A stretch of 64,000 bases of DNA from Paracamarosporium sp. OC-R06-R3 (lineage: Eukaryota; Ascomycota; Dothideomycetes; Pleosporales; Didymosphaeriaceae). Positions 19,938 to 32,095 of the stretch are shown one piece after another. The position numbers and the translations under genes were made by a program. Every line of letters begins with the position of its first letter. The stretch's first letter is position 1. The stretch spans positions 1 to 64,000 of the forward strand of contig JACVRA010000170.1 in the NCBI GenBank assembly GCA_019828545.1. Reading direction: 5' to 3'. The notes under the pieces are model-generated. The model saw nothing but the letters and a program-made list of their open reading frames with translations, did not search any database and was not told where the DNA came from.

Positions 19938-22601
19938 GGTTGCTGTTGAATGATAGTTCGAGGTTGTAGAAATGTAAGGTATGATTGACTTCAGTGCAGT
20001 ATCGTCCGCAACAGGCATATGTTTATGTTGGGGTTATAATCGAATTTATCATTGTAAGTGTGTTTGCTATATAAGACATCAAGCTAGTTGTCTCCAGCAA
20101 GCGTGCAGACTTCCTGGTTGTCCAAGAATGTCTGTTCAAGGTCCCTGAGACAACATTTTACTGAATAGCTAAACATTTTATTACACAGACTACGAGTTAA
20201 AACATCATCCTGAAAGCTGTTAATTTTGTTTTTCTGTTATTGGATTTATGACCGGCATACATTGACGTTAGCCAGTGCCCCAGAAATGCAAGCACCCAAA
20301 CTGGTCATACAAGATGTAGACTCGTACAATCAACACTGGAATATACTCATTGGCTCATAGCATCTACACAATGAGTGATGTCTCGAACGAACCCTTCAAA
20401 GAAAGATCCCATCATTGGTCCGTTCTCGTTCAGCGCTTCTTAATATTTGATTGAAACATGAGCGTGACTAAGCCTTTCGTCTTCGGGTAAATCAAGAATA
20501 ATTTTGAAGTAGTCAAGCCTGCTGTTTCCCTCTCAGGTTCAGAGAGAACAGACAGAGCTGATCAGACCACTCCTTGTATCTACGAGTTCGGACGCATGAT
20601 CTCCAGCATCTTTGAAGCGATTGCTTTTCAAGTGCGCCTGCTCAAAGGAACAAAGCATCAACACTCATCAGTGAGACACCGTTGTTCTGTCATCGAAATG
20701 CTTATCGTTCGGACACGAAGCGGGTCGTTCCATAGGCCAGGTTCCTGGTTATAGTTCCTCGCTGCTTATACAGAAGCTACGCATATTAAACCAAAACACG
20801 TGCAGTTGATCTTCCCTGGATCACTCAATCTCCGTTGATAGCAATCTTCACAACGCTTTTCCCTTCAGGGTCTTAGTTGACAATTCGAATTCATAATGAT
20901 AAACCAGCCTCTGTGTTATCACCGAAATTGAGGTCTCTCGTATCAGGCCTGAGTCCCAGACTACTCGCCTCCGCACTTCAATTTGGGCTCCCAGATAAGA
21001 GGTGTGATGCACTGTGCCTGTGAGCGTAGTCACAAGCACATCCCCGTCAACCGTCGAGCTTAACACACACAGATAACATAACCCCAGACCTTAGGCGAGA
21101 CGGAAGCATCTCTCCACACGCTACATTCCGGCTTACCTGCATCAACCACTGCAGACAGCAAGCAAAGCAAGCAAAACAAGCAAAACAAGCAAGCAAGCAC
21201 TCGCCTCTTCGCACCTTCGCTATTCCCACCCTCCAGCTCAAGCTCACACCCGACCGACGACCCCTGCACGCCTCCGAACCGCGACCACCTCCCCGGACGC
21301 TGCCTCGTGCGCACACGACAACACGCATACCCCTCACCGATAAACGCACCCCACACAAACCCAGGCCCAAATCTCATTTCACGACCCATCCGTCCCGCCC
21401 CAAGCATACCCCATCTCATCCCATACATCCACATACGCCCGATACGCCACGCATCCTGACACTTTCGCGCACACACGTACCCCACTTTTCGCTCTCATCA
21501 GCCCAGCACATGCACGCCCAGCCCCACCCGCCCACCACCACGACACTCCCAAGACCCCCAAGACCAAACAAGCCCTTCCACGGCCCTTCCAGACATGCCA
21601 AACCTCTGGGCACGCAGTAGTCTGCTGTAGCTCATATGGAGGGTGCGTCAGAGCCGCGAGCGCGACGCGAAGCGAGGCGAGGCGAGGCGGCCGCTGACGC
21701 TGACGCATGCCACTCTGCAGCGCAGCGGCGCTCGCTCGCTCCGGCGAACATGGACGGCGCTAGAAGACGCGAAGAGGCGTGCGAAGGCGAAGGCGACGGA
21801 AGGGAAGGTCAGCTCGAGAGCGCACATCCTGCATGTGCTTGCATACAGGCTACATGCGGAGTGTTCGTCGGGGGCATACGTGTGTATCGTGGCGTACTCT
21901 AGAGTGGAGCAGTGTAAGCGCGGCATGGGCGCTGCGGATTTCACCGGCTTACCTGAAGCGACGTAGAGCTAGTAGGTGAGGGGTGGCCTGTGCGCATACG
22001 ATGCGAATACGTGCTCGTTGGATGGCGGACGGTCGGACGATCGTGCATGGTTTGCGAGCACCTCGCTCGCAAGCGAGTTGGGTGATTCGCGCGTGTCGGA
22101 AGATCTGGTCTGTCTGGCGAGGGTGCGATGTGAAGGTGGTAGCGCTAGGAGATAGCCGGTCCCAACGCTGCGCTGGTTGCGATTGCGCAAGGCGAGTTCC
22201 CGGTCGCCAATTGGAAAAGTCCCCGATCAAACGTGATGCGAACCAATCTATCTTGCTTGGCAAGGCAATGCAAGGATGGCATGGCATGCGTGGTGTGGAA
22301 AGACGTTGATGTGAATAGGTTTGAGAAACTGGTAAACGTAAAAATGGATTTTCCATTGTACACACGCCCATCTACAGCCATGTATTATTTGAATACATCC
22401 TCTCTCTGTCATAGTTGAATGATATCGTGTCAAAAGAATATTACAGCCCGCTTCTATCTCCGCAAGTTGATGGTCGTATAATCACACATGCTCTTCGCTA
22501 TGAGCTGATTGATAGAAACCGAATGCCCCAAAGACTCGTCGTGATCCAAACGCCTGAAATGCTGATACAAAGGAAAGGTCAAGTGGACAAGATGGCAATC
22601 A
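19938..22601. other. 2.7-kb gene-free region
   Basis: It is AT-rich up to about 21.0 kb, pyrimidine-rich on the plus strand from 21.1 to 21.6 kb, and GC-rich with Arg/Ala-coding chance frames from 21.6 to 22.1 kb. Open frames here overlap each other in several phases on both strands and show no family features. A short AAGC-type repeat lies at 21158-21199. No RNA gene was recognised. Confidence 0.45.
21158..21199 (+). repeat. Imperfect (AAGC/AAAC)n microsatellite
   Basis: About ten consecutive units of aagc, interrupted by aaaac variants, run through this stretch. On the opposite strand it would read as Cys/Leu/Phe-rich repeats, which explains the odd cysteine-rich chance frames there. Confidence 0.75.
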
Positions 22602-24734
22602 TTAATTACCGTCGCCCATGTCGAAGCGATGGGCAATAGCTTTGCCGAGCTTGTTCTCAGGCTTGGGAGGAATGTGGTGATGGAGGTACTTCTTTGGTGG
22701 AAGGCCGGATTTTCTACCCTTCATTGTAGAGGCATCGATAAAGACCTTCGGGTCATCGTAGCTCTCAGGACAGCAGCAGTTGATGTTCTTGATGCAAGCC
22801 GTATCAATTACCTCGCGGATGGTTATGCGCTTGTCTGGGTTCGGGTGCAGCATCTTCAACATCAAGCGTTTGATCGGCGGCGGGTTGATAAGACTGAAGA
22901 GCTTGCCACACTTGGGGTGATCGTCTACAGTAACCTCACCCTGGGGATGGGTTGGTAACCACTCATCCCAGCCCTTCTTGTACCTGGCGTAGTACGGGAA
23001 ATCCGGCTTAGCAGCTTGCCATGGGCAACCTCCAAAAGTCATTGTGAGATAAACAATGGCGCATGACCAGATATCCAATGGACGCGGATCGTACCTGCCC
23101 TTCTTCGCAAGAACCTCGGGCGCAATGTACGGAAGGCTGCCGCAGATCCCAGGATCAGAGAGACGGACTTCGCCCATGTTCTTTCCACATTCGCCACCTG
23201 CACCACGCAGACCGGGGTGCTCTCCGCAGAAAACTTCCGCAACACCGAAGTCGGAGATCTTCAAATGGCCCTCCTTGTTGAGCAGCAAATTTTCTAGCTT
23301 GATATCGCGATGCGCGATGCCGTGGCTGTGAAGGTAATCCACGCCATGCAGCAGCTGCTTGAAGAAGCATAGGCGATCGTCCGGTGAATAGTATCCTTCG
23401 GTGCCGCCCGCAAAGAGTTTGCGTTCTACTAGCGAGAACAGCTCACCGTAGGCGCAGTACTCCATTACATGATTCCACCTGTCGCGGTTCGTGCACAGCC
23501 GCACTGTTTCGACGATGTTCGGATGGTGAAGGCTCTTCGCAATGCTGTACTCGGACTTGATCTTGTCGACGTAATCGCGTTCGGTCTCGTCCTTGTCGCG
23601 AGGACGGAATTCTTTCACAGCGACCAAATCTTCACTCCCAAACCCTTTCCGAGCCATGATGCGTACCTCAGACGTGGCTCCCTTGCCTAGAATTTTCCCT
23701 CTCTTGCCAGGCATCAGACTCGAGCTCTTGAACTCCTTGTCGAGGTCGCAGCAATCGACGACGAATTCATCTGGGAGACTCAAACTCAAACGACGAGCTT
23801 TCACTCCCACCCCTTGGTTGGCAGGCTTGGAGAAGGTGGCCATCAGGGCTGCGGTCGCCTTCTCATCGTCAAAATCGACCTTGGGTACTTGTTCGGTGCT
23901 TGCTGAGCGTCTCCGTGACCACGTGTGCCGTTTCACGCCTCTTCCGCCATTCCCAGCAAATTTGACCCCAGGAGCCTTTTCCTTGGCCATGTTTGAAAGC
24001 GCCGTAGATGACGTTGAGTGCTTGTGACCTGGCCGTAATCTGGTATGTCTTCGCTCCTGTGAGATTGTGCTGTTGGGGGAGCCAGGTGAAGGCGGAGAAA
24101 TGGAATTGGAAGACTTGGGAGTATTGCGCCCTGAGAGAGAAAACGAGCTGAATCTGCGACTAGACCGCGGCATGTCCACGGCGGGAGCGGACACTTCTGC
24201 GGGGCCATCTACTCCAGTTTTGACAATCAATTTTTGAGTTTTTGGCGCATCTTTCTGCGGAACCTTGGTTTTCTCATTTTGGTTGAGCCCATCCTTGTGC
24301 GACGCAGCACGATGAAGCTTGCCGCGCACGAAGGACCCGACACGCCTCCCCAGGCCTGGTTTCTCAGGCGCAGGAGAAGTCTGCGGCTCTTCTGGCGCGC
24401 CCGCTTTGAGGTCGGACGGGGAACGACTGAGTGGTGACGATGCAGGAGGTGCCCGCGGAATCGCAGCTGGCAACGGCTTTGCATCGGCGTCCTTCATGGT
24501 GGCAGGGGGCGTCAGGAAGTCGGCAGGCTCATTGTTGCTGAAGGGATCGGTGAATGGCGGGGAGTCGCTAGAATGGCTGGTGGGAGTTAGAGGCTCCATC
24601 GGTTCGCTAGCGGTAGACTCGTCCTCTTCCGCAATTGGCAAGTCGCGAACATGAGAGTCCCTGCGGAGAAATTGCGCCTCACCGGCTGGCGCCATCACCA
24701 GGGGAGGCGGATTGTTTGGAGCCACGAGCGGCAT
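22602..24734 (-). CDS. Serine/threonine protein kinase of the HAL/SAT4-NPR family
   Basis: An intronless protein of 710 residues. The first 320 are low-complexity, Ser/Pro-rich and basic; the kinase domain follows with the glycine loop GKGATSEV (350-357), VAVKE (Lys374), HRDIKLENLL (475-484), DFG (495-497) and IAPE (537-540). A Cys-rich insertion, CGEHPGLRGAGGECG, sits between DFG and the activation segment, and CPWQAAKPDFPYYARY lies in the C-lobe; both are typical of the fungal Hal4/Sat4-Hal5-Npr1 group. In yeast Hal4 and Hal5 stabilise plasma-membrane nutrient and potassium transporters. The closest match by motif pattern is Sat4/Hal4, but paralogue assignment needs a tree. All catalytic residues are present, so it should be active. 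About 5 kb without genes lie upstream of its start. Confidence 0.92.
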   Translation of the reverse strand: MPLVAPNNPPPLVMAPAGEAQFLRRDSHVRDLPIAEEDESTASEPMEPLTPTSHSSDSPPFTDPFSNNEPADFLTPPATMKDADAKPLPAAIPRAPPASSPLSRSPSDLKAGAPEEPQTSPAPEKPGLGRRVGSFVRGKLHRAASHKDGLNQNEKTKVPQKDAPKTQKLIVKTGVDGPAEVSAPAVDMPRSSRRFSSFSLSGRNTPKSSNSISPPSPGSPNSTISQERRHTRLRPGHKHSTSSTALSNMAKEKAPGVKFAGNGGRGVKRHTWSRRRSASTEQVPKVDFDDEKATAALMATFSKPANQGVGVKARRLSLSLPDEFVVDCCDLDKEFKSSSLMPGKRGKILGKGATSEVRIMARKGFGSEDLVAVKEFRPRDKDETERDYVDKIKSEYSIAKSLHHPNIVETVRLCTNRDRWNHVMEYCAYGELFSLVERKLFAGGTEGYYSPDDRLCFFKQLLHGVDYLHSHGIAHRDIKLENLLLNKEGHLKISDFGVAEVFCGEHPGLRGAGGECGKNMGEVRLSDPGICGSLPYIAPEVLAKKGRYDPRPLDIWSCAIVYLTMTFGGCPWQAAKPDFPYYARYKKGWDEWLPTHPQGEVTVDDHPKCGKLFSLINPPPIKRLMLKMLHPNPDKRITIREVIDTACIKNINCCCPESYDDPKVFIDASTMKGRKSGLPPKKYLHHHIPPKPENKLGKAIAHRFDMGDGN

Positions 24735-27700
24735 GGTGGTGTTGTGGATGGTGAATAATCAATGGGTAACGGGATCGACAAACGCCGTGCGAGGTCGCTA
24801 AAGGGGCCTGGGTGCAATCTGCAAGGGACCAGCGAGCCTCGTGGCGCAGGGTTACAGCTACGCCCTCTGTAGGGAACTGGGCTGGTGGTACGTTGCGAGA
24901 GACGAGCAGGCGTAGGGGTGGAGGGAGGGGAAGGAGAGGGACGCTGTCTTGTGTGCGGGCCGCCCTGAAAGAGCCATCCGAGAGAGGTGGTGGAGGGACT
25001 GGAGAAGAGAAACGGGGCCGCGGCGGGGAGGACCCAGAGTGCGGAGCGTTGGGCGCGGGCAGCTGTGGTACTTTCAGCAGCAGTGAAAGAGTGCGGCGGT
25101 GATGTAATGTGAGGGCGTCGGGTGTCGGCAGCGGGAGGGCAGGAACGCCGGTCGAGGAAGCAGGCGCCGCCCGGGTGGACTCAGCAAACAAAGCAGGCGC
25201 GACCAGGCTCAACAGAAGATAGCAGACGCAGGACGCAGTCGAGAAGGCCGTCGAAGAGCGGAAGCGCAGCGCTTAAGGAGGCTTTGGTTTCAATCCCAAG
25301 CAGCCAAGCGGAACCATGTCATTTTAACGTGCGGTGGTCGCCGTGGCCCTGCATGCGCCTGCACCGAGCGGACGTCCACCCCACACCAGGGCCCAGTTTC
25401 TTATCTCCCTGTGCGCCGTCACCTGCACCACCTTGGCCGTTGCCTCATTGCACCTTGGCTGGCGCGGGCCCTGTGCAATGTCGCACCCACGGCGACGCTC
25501 GCCCACCCGCCGAAACCCTCCCCAGACTGCCTCTGACTCTCGACACGGTTCCCCGTCCGTGCTATTTTGAGCCGCCACGCTGATCCTGTCCGCTGCGGAC
25601 CTGCCTGCGGCATTTTCCATGCTGCTGAAAAACTCGGCCGCATACCGCATACCACCTCTCTGCGCCAGCCAGCTCTGCTGCTGCTCACCTGTGGCCGCCC
25701 TGCATGCTGCCGACAAGGGCCGACTTTCCCTAACCTCATGCCATCCAAAATCATTCCACGCCGGTGCTCTCCGCAAACGCATTCCCTCGGCCGTTGCCAG
25801 CCGCGAGAAGCGACCAAAACTCCTCACGTGGGGGTGCGTTGCTGCTCGATTCCGTGCACAACCCTCTGCGTCTCCCATCGTCATCCTCATCACCGCTGCA
25901 CGCACCTCTGATAGTACCCGATCGCCTGCTCCTTGCTGCATCTTATCCACCGCTGGGCGCGCCCTGGCCATGGTCAACGGTCGTGCAACGACGCCCAACC
26001 CCACGGCAACCCCGCAAATCAATCAATACCATTCGATGGCTGTCGACCTCATCTATCGGATCCAATCTGGTAACCCCAGCCGAGCCTGGCCACTGGCTCC
26101 GACGTCCGATCCAAGCTGCCCAGCCTCTGTACAGTGTTTCCTTGCTCCTGACTGCTTCATCCACCCCCATGTCTGAGCAAGCCAACTCCCCCCCGCTTTG
26201 GACTTGCGTTTTGGGCTCGTGACCTCTTGCATCGCTCCTACAGTCTTTGCTCGCTCCGACGCACGCGACTCGTCGACCTGTGGCATTTGCAGCTTCATTT
26301 CCTGTGCCATGCAGATCGATGCCGGACTGGCCAGCTTTCGTCGTGGCCGGGATCGCAACGTCAAAAAGGCGTCCAGCGAAGCATTTTGTGGTCCATGCTA
26401 AGGCGGTGAGTCTGACTACGCGGCTTTCAAACACGACGGCTGCCTCCCAGTGGTTCGCCGTTGCGGTGCCCCGTACTTCCCCCACATTCACACACGGCGC
26501 ACCTGCAGTAGCGGACAATTCGTGGCAAGCGGAGAATTGCATTGCGATGAATAATTGTACAGTGACACAAATGAGCTATCGTGGGGGTTCATCATCCCAA
26601 ATTGAGCACGTGAGGACTTTCTCCCGCTAATGTCGTGCATCTCGATTCTCCTCCATCATGTTCGACAAGTCCTTTGTACTATGTTCAATTTTTTTTACAA
26701 GTACTTGGCTCAATACCAAGGCGAGGCTTCCGTTCGTCCTCTGGACGTACAAATATGAACGCACCAAGACTTGGCGTCTCGGCGCCCTCCCCTTCTGAAA
26801 ATCTTCCTTCGGCAGATCATGGAGATCATCCATACAGAAACACATCCAAGACGGGAGATCTCGTGGATGGGACTGCCCAGTCTGCGCGTCAAACTCCTCG
26901 CCAAATGACGATCGTCTTCAATAGTCATCCGCCTTCCTGGTTTTCCCGACGACGTACAGAAATGGACACGAAGGATACTTGGCAATTACCTCCTGATGAA
27001 GTGTGATTCCCCATTGGGGTGCAACCCCCCATTGTACCGCTCTTGGCAGACTCGCACGTCATGACGGAATTCTTGGCTATCTCAACGACTGGATTCCGCG
27101 CTTGGCACGAGCCCCAGCTGTCCTCTTGCGATCGACCACGCATGGGACTTGCAATATGAAACAGCATTCACTATGGGAAAATCTCCGTGCTCGACTCCCA
27201 GCGTTTCGCGCAAATTCCGATCCTCTGGTAGAGACAGAGCACGAAACGTCCGTTACTTGGCGTGGACAAGGCGATGCGCGAAAGTTTGGTTGAGAAACTC
27301 AGCGCAAGCGAGACATGATGCGGACGGCGGTACCACGGGATAATATGCTGGCACTGCGTTGTTCCTCACGCACGATGAGGCATCTGCGTCTCACCCTCCA
27401 TGACTAGGTCAGAAGTATATCTCAAAGGCGACAACAAGTGCCTTACGCAGAACAACAATGCAGCAGCCGTGGCATCCTGATCACAGAGTATGGCTGTCAC
27501 ATAAATGGCAATCAGCACGTAGAAAACCCATCCTCATCAATCGTTCATGTCAGTTACAACAGATCGAGCACGCCAAGAAGATCACAGTGTAGCACGGGCT
27601 GGGCCAAGACCCGCTCCGGACTGTTTGTGGACGACACGGTTCTATCCCGCTTGTACAAGCGTCACAAGCTTACTCTTGGCCCCATTACAGATAACTCTCT

Positions 27701-29821
27701 TTCGCCAGGAAGGCATGTTCCGGAGCTTCATGCCAGCTAACTGCAACACTGCAGGCTTGGCCCGTCTTGTCCGTGGACTGGCATATATCGACACGGACCT
27801 TGCGCCTTCTAGATTCCCGTGCTTATGGAGCCGCAATACGCAATTGTAGAATTGATCGACATACAACACCGCAAGGTCTTTGCTCACTGCATATGCGCCG
27901 AGGCGGAGCTTCCGGACGGATGATCTACAGTGGCTGCCTCGTTATGCAGGACATATCGGCGCATATCTCATCAGCTGAACTTCATTATCTGCCTTGCTCG
28001 GCGCATTACTACTCTGGATCGGCTTGTTGCATAGCAGCCGATTGTGTAATTGTAACCAGTGGGCAACTGCCGGATCACACGTAAGAATGTTTAGTCCAGT
28101 CAGGTAGCAGTGATATGCAACTGACAGTACACATCTGTACGCCCTGTCTCAGGTCGGTGCGAGCTCTCCAGAGCAATTTGACCATGCAAATTGTCTTTTC
28201 GAGCGAGAATGTTTGCTGGGCAATCTCGGTCGTGGAAGAGAAACGTCTCTCTGCCAAGCACCACGCTTGCCGTGACTTTACACAAGCAACACATGCACCT
28301 CAAGTGTCTACTTGCCAAGGCTTCAAAAGCCACAAAGTTGCGAAACCACAGGACCCAACTCGTCTAGTGCAAGTGTTTGACAACTGCTCCGTCCTACTCT
28401 TTAAGTCATCTGACACATCAACGACACGCTGCTGACATTGTCTCACTGCGGTGTCATTGTTGAGCCCAGGGTTGGGAGCAGTGTGTAGCAGCGTGTGAGC
28501 TGCATGAATAGTCTATAACATTACACCATCAGCCAATGGGGCAGAAACGTACCTTTTGTGCAATGATTAGCTGTTACGCTGAGAAAAGGGCGTAAGCAAT
28601 TTTCGAAGAAAGTGGTGAACATGTGCGTCCTCTCAGCACGACAAGACTTTCTTACTTTCAAAGCTGCCAGTCAACCGTCATTCATATGCAGCATGCTGAA
28701 AGGGGAAGCACAAACACCGAAGCACCCATCGAGGGCGTTTCGATCGACTGGATAACTTCCCGAGAATGGAAAATGCGACGTGCATTCATCCTCCGGCAAC
28801 ATCTACGCGTCGGTCTCCAGGATCTTACATTCTTTAGTTTTTACAGCCGAGGTGAAACACCTGCAGTGAGCAAATGCACATATCTTGCCGACCCTGTCCC
28901 GGGATCTAATGCAGGACCATAAGCACGCCCTGCACCACTTTCTCCGCTTCCAGTACACGCCTGCCTCGGTTCTGAGCGCATTATACTAATCCAAGGATCA
29001 ATCTCAGGAGAGTAAACAGCGACGTCGAGTAAGACGGTGCATGCTTTGTCTCTACTTACTCGCCCACACACGCACCTCGTCTAATCGAGTCCCTTGGCCA
29101 TCATAGACATCACCGAGCTTTCGTACCGCTCTCAGTTCCCCTCTCAACTCCCCTCTCGTTCTCATCCATCTCACTTCTACACCTCTCCCACTCTCCTAGA
29201 TTATCCCCGTGACAACTACTGCATTCTACCACGACCTCCACAATACGTCCACACCTCGAAACAAAGCATCCTAGCTCGTTCCATCTCTCACACTCGAGTC
29301 TACAATCATCCCCATGGCATCGCCCAAAGAATTGTAACACACCTCGATCTGATCTACTATGCAGTAGAAAGACCCGCATAGTTGGCTCACACACACCGCA
29401 AGTTCTTTGATCACGCGATAGATGTCAGACCTTTTGTCTGAGAACACACTTGGTGGTCGATGAATACGTGGTGTAGGGCCTCATGTTGTTGAGGGATTGC
29501 TTGATGTGTGATGTGATGTTGATCTTGTGGTGTTTCGTCTTTAGGACGGAGTGGGGTTAAGATGGATATGTGGAAGGATCAGGTATGGATGTTGTAATTG
29601 GATGGTAAGGGTTTGGAAGGTAAGATACGTGGTGTTATGCTTGGGATGATGAGAAGCGGACGCTGATATTTACAATCTTGGAACATGATACTATGGGACG
29701 AAGTGTGGACTTTTCTTCCCCCTATTTCTACGATAGATCCCCACCAATCTTCATTCTACCCACTGATCTCCCTCTCCCTTCCTCCCCAATATACACGTAC
29801 ATTACTACAAACACCCCCTCC
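24735..29821. other. 5-kb region without a recognisable gene, upstream of the kinase
   Basis: The first 1.8 kb is GC-rich and open in several phases on both strands (for example 25324-26022 minus, 25619-26176 plus, 25943-26542 minus), which is expected by chance in GC-rich DNA. From 26.6 to 29.7 kb base composition is balanced and frames are short. A plus-strand frame at 26635-27006 and another at 28115-28435 are the best small candidates, but neither has recognisable features. Pyrimidine-rich runs lie at 29.1-29.2 kb and 29.7-29.8 kb. I saw no tRNA, 5S or transposon ends by eye. Confidence 0.4.
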
Positions 29822-31558
29822 TCACCACATCTCCCACACCCCATCCGGCAACACGGTCCTCATAATCCTCCAATGACTAACCGCCCCCTCCTTATGATAC
29901 TTCTCCAACTCGCCCACATCCCCCCTCGTCATCTGCCTCCCCCCACGCTCACTCGGCACATACTCGTACTTGATCTCGAGCTCCGCCCTCGGCTGCAAAT
30001 AGCTCTGGCGCGCCAGACTCCCCCTGAAGTCCTTCTCCCCCGCCGCACGGAACGTAATCGCCTTCTTCCCCTTCCCGCCATCATTCTTCACGCAGAACAC
30101 CACCATGTTGATGAAGTCCGGGTCGCCCGGCTTGTGCTCTGCGGACGGCGGCTGGTCGCGGAACAAGCGGCATGCGGGGAATACGGCGTGTATGGTGTTG
30201 AGCACGAGCTGCGTGGATCCGAGGGCGAGGTCGCCTGCGTAGTTTATCGCTACGACGCCGTCGTCGGTCAAGAGGTCGTGGAGTCCCTGGAGGAATTCCT
30301 TCGTGAAGAGCGCGACGGGCTCCGCGCCGCCCGTGAACACGTCGTGGATTATGTAGTTGTAGGATGCGGGTTTCGCGCGCGACGTGCGGTCTACGTATGC
30401 GACGGCGTCGTCGATGACCGCCGTGTGGTTCGGGCTCAGCGCGAAGTACTTCGTTGCGTAGTGGTGGACTACGGGGTCGAGCTCGACAATTGTGGTGTTG
30501 ATGCCGTGGGCGATGAGGGCGTTGGGCGCGGTGCCGATGCCGAGCCCGACTACGAGGGCGGATTTGCTGGTGTCGGGGAGGGCGCCGGTGTTCTCCACGA
30601 GACGCACAGCTTCGAGCAGGACGAAGACGGAGAAGATGGTTTCGCGTTGGCGTTGGCCTTTTTCGTAGGCTTCGGGCGTGACGAGCCATTCGCCGCCGAG
30701 GAGGGAGTGGTCGCAGCGGAGAATGCGGAAGGCGATGTCGGCTTGGTTCTCGAGCACCGAGACGTATCCTGTGTTGGATTCCTGGCGAGCGAGGATGGTG
30801 AAGTTTTGCGTTGATGAGAGCGTGGCGTTTGCTTTTTGGAAGGCGGATTCGGAGGGGTGGTGTGGGTTTGCCCAGAGGGTGTGCAGGATTGCTGGGAACG
30901 CGAAGAGGATGACGCGAGAGGGTGTGAGGAAGGCTGACGTGGAGCTGAGGAGCATTTGGAACCCGATTCGGGTGAAGTAGATGTGGTTTCCGACGAGCGA
31001 AGGGAGGACCGAGCTGGCGATCTTTGAGGTAGTGGATACGGTGAAGTACGAAGCCATTGGGAGCACGATCTGCTTGAGTGAATCGGAAAGATTGAATTGA
31101 GAGAGGTCGATGCAGTCGAGCAGGTCGAAGGCAGCGTATATCGACAGGAAGAGTAAAGGTAAGTAGGTGACGGACTCTACGATGAGCGGGCCGTACTCAA
31201 TCCCAAGCTGGCTACTGTACTGGAACAGGAAGAATTGAATGACTGGCGTCCAGTATGCGATTACTGCAATGTATTCCGATATGGAGTCTGGCACATATTT
31301 CTTCAGCGAATTTCTTGCGATCAAAGCTGCGATTGCTGTAAAGGTCATGCTCCTCTGGTGATGGAGCGAGGAGGGTATCGACCCATATACAGGTGACAGG
31401 TTCAATTGCGAAACAGGAGAAGCAATGCCTGCGATGAGCAACAATACTGCTGCTCGTCCCACATTCTTGAGAAGTGTGGATGTTGGGAGCTGCTTTGCTT
31501 GTTTCTCCGCCTCTTTCGCCGCCTTGGGCTTTTTTACTGTCTTCTGTCTTGTCGACAT
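29822..31558 (-). CDS. Membrane-anchored spermidine-synthase-fold protein
   Basis: A 578-residue, single-exon protein. A Lys-rich N-terminus (MSTRQKTVKKPKAAKEAEKQ) precedes several hydrophobic helices between residues about 34 and 230. A Rossmann methyltransferase-like domain follows: VVGLGIGTAP (336-345), TTIVELDPVV (355-364), AVIDDAV (380-386) and YNYIIHDVFTGGAEPVALFT. The layout matches fungal polyamine-aminopropyltransferase-like proteins with an N-terminal membrane part, distinct from the soluble spermidine synthase. The D of the IVELDP motif and the DDA after it would contact a decarboxylated SAM- or SAM-like nucleoside. Aminopropyl transfer is plausible, but the true substrate of this subgroup is not established by motifs. 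The ATG at 31558 was chosen because the short extension upstream starts in a non-conserved part. It is divergent from the CCDC97-like gene. Confidence 0.85.
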   Translation of the reverse strand: MSTRQKTVKKPKAAKEAEKQAKQLPTSTLLKNVGRAAVLLLIAGIASPVSQLNLSPVYGSIPSSLHHQRSMTFTAIAALIARNSLKKYVPDSISEYIAVIAYWTPVIQFFLFQYSSQLGIEYGPLIVESVTYLPLLFLSIYAAFDLLDCIDLSQFNLSDSLKQIVLPMASYFTVSTTSKIASSVLPSLVGNHIYFTRIGFQMLLSSTSAFLTPSRVILFAFPAILHTLWANPHHPSESAFQKANATLSSTQNFTILARQESNTGYVSVLENQADIAFRILRCDHSLLGGEWLVTPEAYEKGQRQRETIFSVFVLLEAVRLVENTGALPDTSKSALVVGLGIGTAPNALIAHGINTTIVELDPVVHHYATKYFALSPNHTAVIDDAVAYVDRTSRAKPASYNYIIHDVFTGGAEPVALFTKEFLQGLHDLLTDDGVVAINYAGDLALGSTQLVLNTIHAVFPACRLFRDQPPSAEHKPGDPDFINMVVFCVKNDGGKGKKAITFRAAGEKDFRGSLARQSYLQPRAELEIKYEYVPSERGGRQMTRGDVGELEKYHKEGAVSHWRIMRTVLPDGVWEMW

Positions 31559-32095
31559 GTCGCAAACCAATGTCTTCTGATGCTGTCCTCTCCAAAGCTC
31601 TTATCCTAAATTGACTTTCGCGCGATCTTCGTCAAAGGGTATCACAACAGCGCAACGTGGTACTCCACAACCAAAAGAAAGGCCAAGTCAACGCTTTAGT
31701 ACATTAATCGCAAAGAAATCCAAGCTCTTTCTTCCCGCTATTACGGACCGCTGACCCGCGCGATGGAGGTAGAGGGAAAGAGGGAAGGAGGGAAGATGTT
31801 GCAAGAAGAGACGGGAAAATTAGGGATTGCCTTGTATATGGGTCTAGCGAGAAGGACAACTGTTGTTCGCAACGATTAATGGAGGAAATGTTTGAAGCAT
31901 GGATGAAACAACCGACTGCAGTTCATCTCGCGCATGACAGTTTGGGATTAGCGTGGATTGGTGGGGCGCGGCGAGGGCGTGGCGCGAGCTGTGGCGTCAT
32001 GACCAATCGCGCCTGTCGTTTCCCATTCTATATATCCTACCTAGACGTCTCATGAAACTCATTTGCAAGCGCCTTTCATTGTGATCAAGGAGAGC
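31559..32095. promoter_or_regulatory. Divergent promoter between the spermidine-synthase-like and CCDC97-like genes
   Basis: This stretch separates two outward-facing starts. A CCAAT box lies at 32003-32007 and a TATA-like CTATATAT at 32028-32035, 61-68 bases before the plus-strand ATG. An inverted CCAAT (ATTGG) lies at 31957-31961. No other coding is seen. Confidence 0.5.

Noticed and set aside
25324..26222. Long overlapping frames on both strands in GC-rich DNA
   Set aside because: Three or more phases are open at once over the same bases, which is expected in GC-rich non-coding DNA; none has a domain.
29678..30814. A 378-codon open frame antisense to the spermidine-synthase-like gene
   Set aside because: It mirrors the coding strand in GC-rich DNA, has a low-complexity Val/Gly/Asp-rich sequence and no family features.
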